In this document: positions 5,420 to 7,676 of the stretch, piece after piece
Layout of the letters: the number at the start of each line of letters is the position of its first letter
Position numbering within the stretch: the stretch's first letter is position 1
Assembly (NCBI GenBank): GCA_029881635.1
Contig: JAOUMG010000076.1
Location: forward strand, 1-7,676
Origin: Paracoccaceae bacterium
Lineage (GTDB): Bacteria; Pseudomonadota; Alphaproteobacteria; Rhodobacterales; Rhodobacteraceae
Direction: 5' to 3'
Length of the DNA: 7,676 nt
The notes under the pieces: model-generated
Seen by the model: only the letters and a program-made list of their open reading frames with translations
What the model was told of the DNA's origin: nothing
Database searches by the model: none
Position numbers and translations under genes: made by a program

Positions 5420-6216
5420 CACACTCTCCCCATAGCGAAACCCTTGGCGATATAATTGCGCACGAAATAGATCACGATGGCGCCCGGAATGATGGTCAAT
5501 GTGCCTGCCGCCGCCAGCAGCCCCAGTTCATACCCCGCGCTGGAGGCGGTTTTGGTCATTGCCGCGGCAATGGGTTTGGCGGCTACGGCTGTCAGGGTCT
5601 TGGCCAAGAGCAGTTCGACCCATGAGAACATGAAACAGAAAAATGCCGCCACCCCCACACCGGCCTTGATCGTCGGCAAGAAGACCGTCGCGAAGAACCG
5701 TGGGAAGGAATAGCCGTCGACATAGGCGGTTTCATCCAGTTCCTTGGGCACGCCACTCATGAACCCTTCGAGAATCCACACGGCAAGCGGGATGTTGAAC
5801 AGGCAATGCGCCAATGCCACCGCCAGATGCGTATCAAAAAGACCGACTGAGGAATAAAGCTGAAAGAAGGGCAGCGCGAAAACCGCAGCCGGGGCCATCC
5901 GGTTGGTCAGCAGCCAAAAGAACAGCTGCTTGTCCCCCAAGAACCGATAGCGCGAAAACGCATAGGCCGCAGGCAGTGCCGCAAGGATCGAGATCACCGT
6001 ATTCAGCGACACATAGATGATGGAATTGATATAGCCCCAATACCATGACGGATCGGTAAAGATGACCTTGTAATTGGCCAGCGTGAACGTCTGCGGGAAC
6101 AGCGAAAAGCCGGACAAGATCTCGTTCGTGGTCTTGAAGCTCATCGCGACAAGCCAATAGATCGGCAGCAGCAGGAACAGGATATAGACGAACGGAACGA
6201 TATGACGTTTTTGCAT
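5419..6216 (-). CDS. glpQ: Glycerol ABC transporter permease, GlpQ type
   Basis: The 265-residue protein is a MalG-type binding-protein-dependent permease (MetI/BPD_transp_1 family) of the inner membrane. It has a first membrane segment at about 7-25, a periplasmic stretch with LANYKVIFTDPSWY (46-59), and further segments across 64-255. The EAA loop that docks with the ATPase is at about 157-185 (KELDETAYVDG followed by FATVFLP). With GlpP it should form the channel that takes up glycerol. The ATG at 6216 is preferred because a membrane segment begins just after it and GAGGGCGAG lies upstream; the longer frame to 6270 would run back into the preceding gene. It starts 11 bp after the GlpP gene and its stop overlaps the DUF2160 start. 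The glycerol assignment rests on similarity to the Rhizobium glp permeases as I recall them, on DUF2160 and on the GlpT-like ATPase; another polyol is conceivable. Confidence 0.85.
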   Translation of the reverse strand: MQKRHIVPFVYILFLLLPIYWLVAMSFKTTNEILSGFSLFPQTFTLANYKVIFTDPSWYWGYINSIIYVSLNTVISILAALPAAYAFSRYRFLGDKQLFFWLLTNRMAPAAVFALPFFQLYSSVGLFDTHLAVALAHCLFNIPLAVWILEGFMSGVPKELDETAYVDGYSFPRFFATVFLPTIKAGVGVAAFFCFMFSWVELLLAKTLTAVAAKPIAAAMTKTASSAGYELGLLAAAGTLTIIPGAIVIYFVRNYIAKGFAMGRV

Positions 6217-6227
6217 TGGCTCGCCCT

Positions 6228-7091
6228 CTATTTGGCGTCGTCTTTGGTCATCAGCGTATAGAACAGCCAACTGACCAGGAGTGTGATGGCAAAGTAGATC
6301 AGCGACATGGCCGCCGCCGGGCCCAGATCAAACTGACCGAGCGCGATCTTCACCAGATCGATCGACAATAATGTCGTTGAATTGCCCGGCCCGCCGCCGG
6401 TCAGCACGAACACCTCGGTATAGATGTTAAAGCTGTCCATGAACCGCAGAAGGATCGCGATTGTCAGCACGTTCTTCATCTTCGGCAACTGGATATAGCG
6501 AAATACCGACCAGTTTGACGCGCCATCGATCTTGGCGGCCTGATAATAGGCATCGGGGATCGAAACCAAACCGGCATAGCTCAGCAAGACAACCAATGAC
6601 GTCCAGTGCCACACATCCATGATGATGATCGTGATCCAGGCGGCGACCGGGTTTTGGGTCATGTCGTAATTGATGCCCAGCGTGTGGTTCAGGAAATACC
6701 CCAGCAGACCGATATCCGGCAGGGTAAATATGTTCCACATCGCGCCAACCACGTTCCACGGGATCAGCATCGGCAGCGCCATGGTCACCAGGCAGACCGG
6801 CACCCAGAACCCGCTGCGCGGCATCGCCAATGCGATGGCGATGCCCAAGGGCACCTCGATGACCAGAATAAGCCCGGTGAACATGAACTGGCGTCCCAAG
6901 GCCGCATGGAACCGCTCTGACTGCAGCAGCTTTTCGAACCAGCCAAGACCTTCCCAGAAGAACACGTTGTCCCCGAAGGTTTCCTGGACCGAATAGTTCA
7001 CGACCGTCATGATCGGGATCAGCGCGTTGAAGGCAACCAGCAACATTACCGGCAGAACAAAGAACCACGCTTTTTGATATTGGGTTTTCAT
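6228..7091 (-). CDS. glpP: Glycerol ABC transporter permease, GlpP type
   Basis: The 287-residue protein is a MalF-type permease of the inner membrane with six likely membrane segments (about 9-30, 70-90, 97-120, 150-172, 208-228 and 259-281). The EAA loop is at about 178-203 (IPDAYYQAAKIDGAS, then FRYIQLP). VLTGGGPGNST at 229-239 is the conserved stretch of sugar and polyol permeases of this type. It should pair with GlpQ and be driven by the ATPase encoded just upstream. The ATG at 7091 overlaps the stop of the ATPase gene in an ATGA arrangement, and AAGGGGGG precedes it, so the two are translationally coupled. Length and topology are normal and I see no defect. Confidence 0.87.
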   Translation of the reverse strand: MKTQYQKAWFFVLPVMLLVAFNALIPIMTVVNYSVQETFGDNVFFWEGLGWFEKLLQSERFHAALGRQFMFTGLILVIEVPLGIAIALAMPRSGFWVPVCLVTMALPMLIPWNVVGAMWNIFTLPDIGLLGYFLNHTLGINYDMTQNPVAAWITIIIMDVWHWTSLVVLLSYAGLVSIPDAYYQAAKIDGASNWSVFRYIQLPKMKNVLTIAILLRFMDSFNIYTEVFVLTGGGPGNSTTLLSIDLVKIALGQFDLGPAAAMSLIYFAITLLVSWLFYTLMTKDDAK

Positions 7092-7676
7092 CGCTGCCCC
7101 CCTTCAATGGACGTGGCCAGCCAACCGTCGCTGTAAAGTCGCGTCTGGTCCTGACGGAATTGCAGGAAAACCGCGTCGCCCTGATTGGGTGTCTCGCCTT
7201 CGACAATCGCAGCGACACGGGTTTCCCCCAGCATCGCTTCAACCACGCTGTGCCGCCCGATATCGGAAACCTTGCGCACCCGGCCTTGCAGCCCGCTCGT
7301 GCCGAGCGAGACAAATTCGGGGCGCACCCCGATTTCCGCACGTGCCGTCACACCGTCGCGAATGGACCCTTCCAGCGGGATGTTCTGCCCGTCAAAGAAC
7401 GCACCCCCATCCCGGATCTCGCATGGCAGCACATTCATCCCCGGCGATCCGATAAAATGGCCGACAAATGTATGTTCCGGCCGCTCGAACAGTTCGACAG
7501 GCGTGCCGATCTGCACGATTTCACCATCCTGCATAACCACGACCTGATCGGCAAAGGTCAGTGCCTCGGTCTGGTCATGGGTCACATAGATCATCGTCGC
7601 ACGCACCCGTTGGTGCAGTTCCTTCAGCTTGGAGCGCAGTTTCCATTTCAGATGCGGGTCAATCACTGTCAGCGGT
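7088..7676 (-). CDS. glpT: Glycerol ABC transporter ATPase, GlpT type (5' part outside window)
   Basis: The visible 195 residues are the C-terminal part of a sugar-type (MalK-like) ABC ATPase; the frame runs off the right edge, so Walker A, the signature motif and Walker B are not seen. The first visible residues, PLTVIDPHLKWKLR, are the D-loop region that follows Walker B. YVTHDQTEA contains the switch (H-loop) histidine, residue 33 of the visible part. QIGTPVELFERPEHTFVGHFIGSPGMN follows, then a TOBE/OB-type regulatory domain with GVRPEFV. The TVIDPHLKW form of the D-loop, in place of the usual SNLDAKLR, is what I associate with GlpT, one of two unlike ATPases (GlpS and GlpT) of the alphaproteobacterial glycerol transporter. 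GlpS would then be encoded just to the right. The stop overlaps the GlpP start. Confidence 0.85.
   Translation of the reverse strand, partial: PLTVIDPHLKWKLRSKLKELHQRVRATMIYVTHDQTEALTFADQVVVMQDGEIVQIGTPVELFERPEHTFVGHFIGSPGMNVLPCEIRDGGAFFDGQNIPLEGSIRDGVTARAEIGVRPEFVSLGTSGLQGRVRKVSDIGRHSVVEAMLGETRVAAIVEGETPNQGDAVFLQFRQDQTRLYSDGWLATSIEGGQR

Noticed and set aside
6427..7341. 304-codon minus-strand frame across the ATPase and GlpP genes
   Set aside because: It is out of frame with both well-supported genes, which are coupled by an ATGA overlap and carry family motifs.

Overview
The window most likely comes from an alphaproteobacterium, probably of the Rhodobacterales/Rhizobiales type. This is inferred from moderately high GC, wobble positions rich in G and C, and an ABC-type glycerol uptake operon with its DUF2160 membrane protein, a layout characteristic of that class. 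I see no rRNA, tRNA, CRISPR array, insertion sequence or integrase. Species cannot be set from this sequence.

Left part (1-3315): two divergent transcription units. Leftwards run a 50-codon small ORF with a good ribosome binding site (1614-1462), an OsmC-family protein (1363-797) and an FAD/NAD(P)-dependent oxidoreductase of the flavin-containing monooxygenase type (768 to beyond base 1). Rightwards runs a cytoplasmic regulator (1744-3315) made of an OmpR/PhoB-type winged helix, a TolB-like domain and a TPR-rich C-terminus. The arrangement suggests that the regulator controls the leftward operon. A perfect 7-bp GC-rich hairpin (1415-1431) lies between the small ORF and the OsmC gene and could set different expression levels for the two.

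Middle part (3413-4940): a BlaI/MecI-type repressor and an M56 (BlaR1/MecR1-type) membrane metalloprotease, overlapping by 14 bp and transcribed leftwards. They form a repressor/antirepressor pair, but the protease has no penicillin-binding sensor domain and no beta-lactamase gene is present. A perfect inverted repeat (arms 22 bp apart, start to start) overlaps the predicted promoter of the repressor gene and may be its operator.

Right part (5141-7676): the 3' portion of a glycerol ABC transporter operon, transcribed leftwards: the C-terminal part of an ATPase (GlpT type), two permeases (GlpP, GlpQ types) and DUF2160, tightly packed or overlapping. The substrate-binding protein gene (glpV) that usually follows DUF2160 is absent; the BlaI/M56 pair occupies that side. 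The other ATPase and the metabolic genes would lie beyond the right edge.

The best candidate for something undescribed is the left cassette: a small Gly/Ser/His-rich peptide gene, a hairpin, a one-cysteine OsmC protein, a monooxygenase-like flavoprotein and a divergent TPR regulator. A substrate-specific function cannot be read from the sequence alone.
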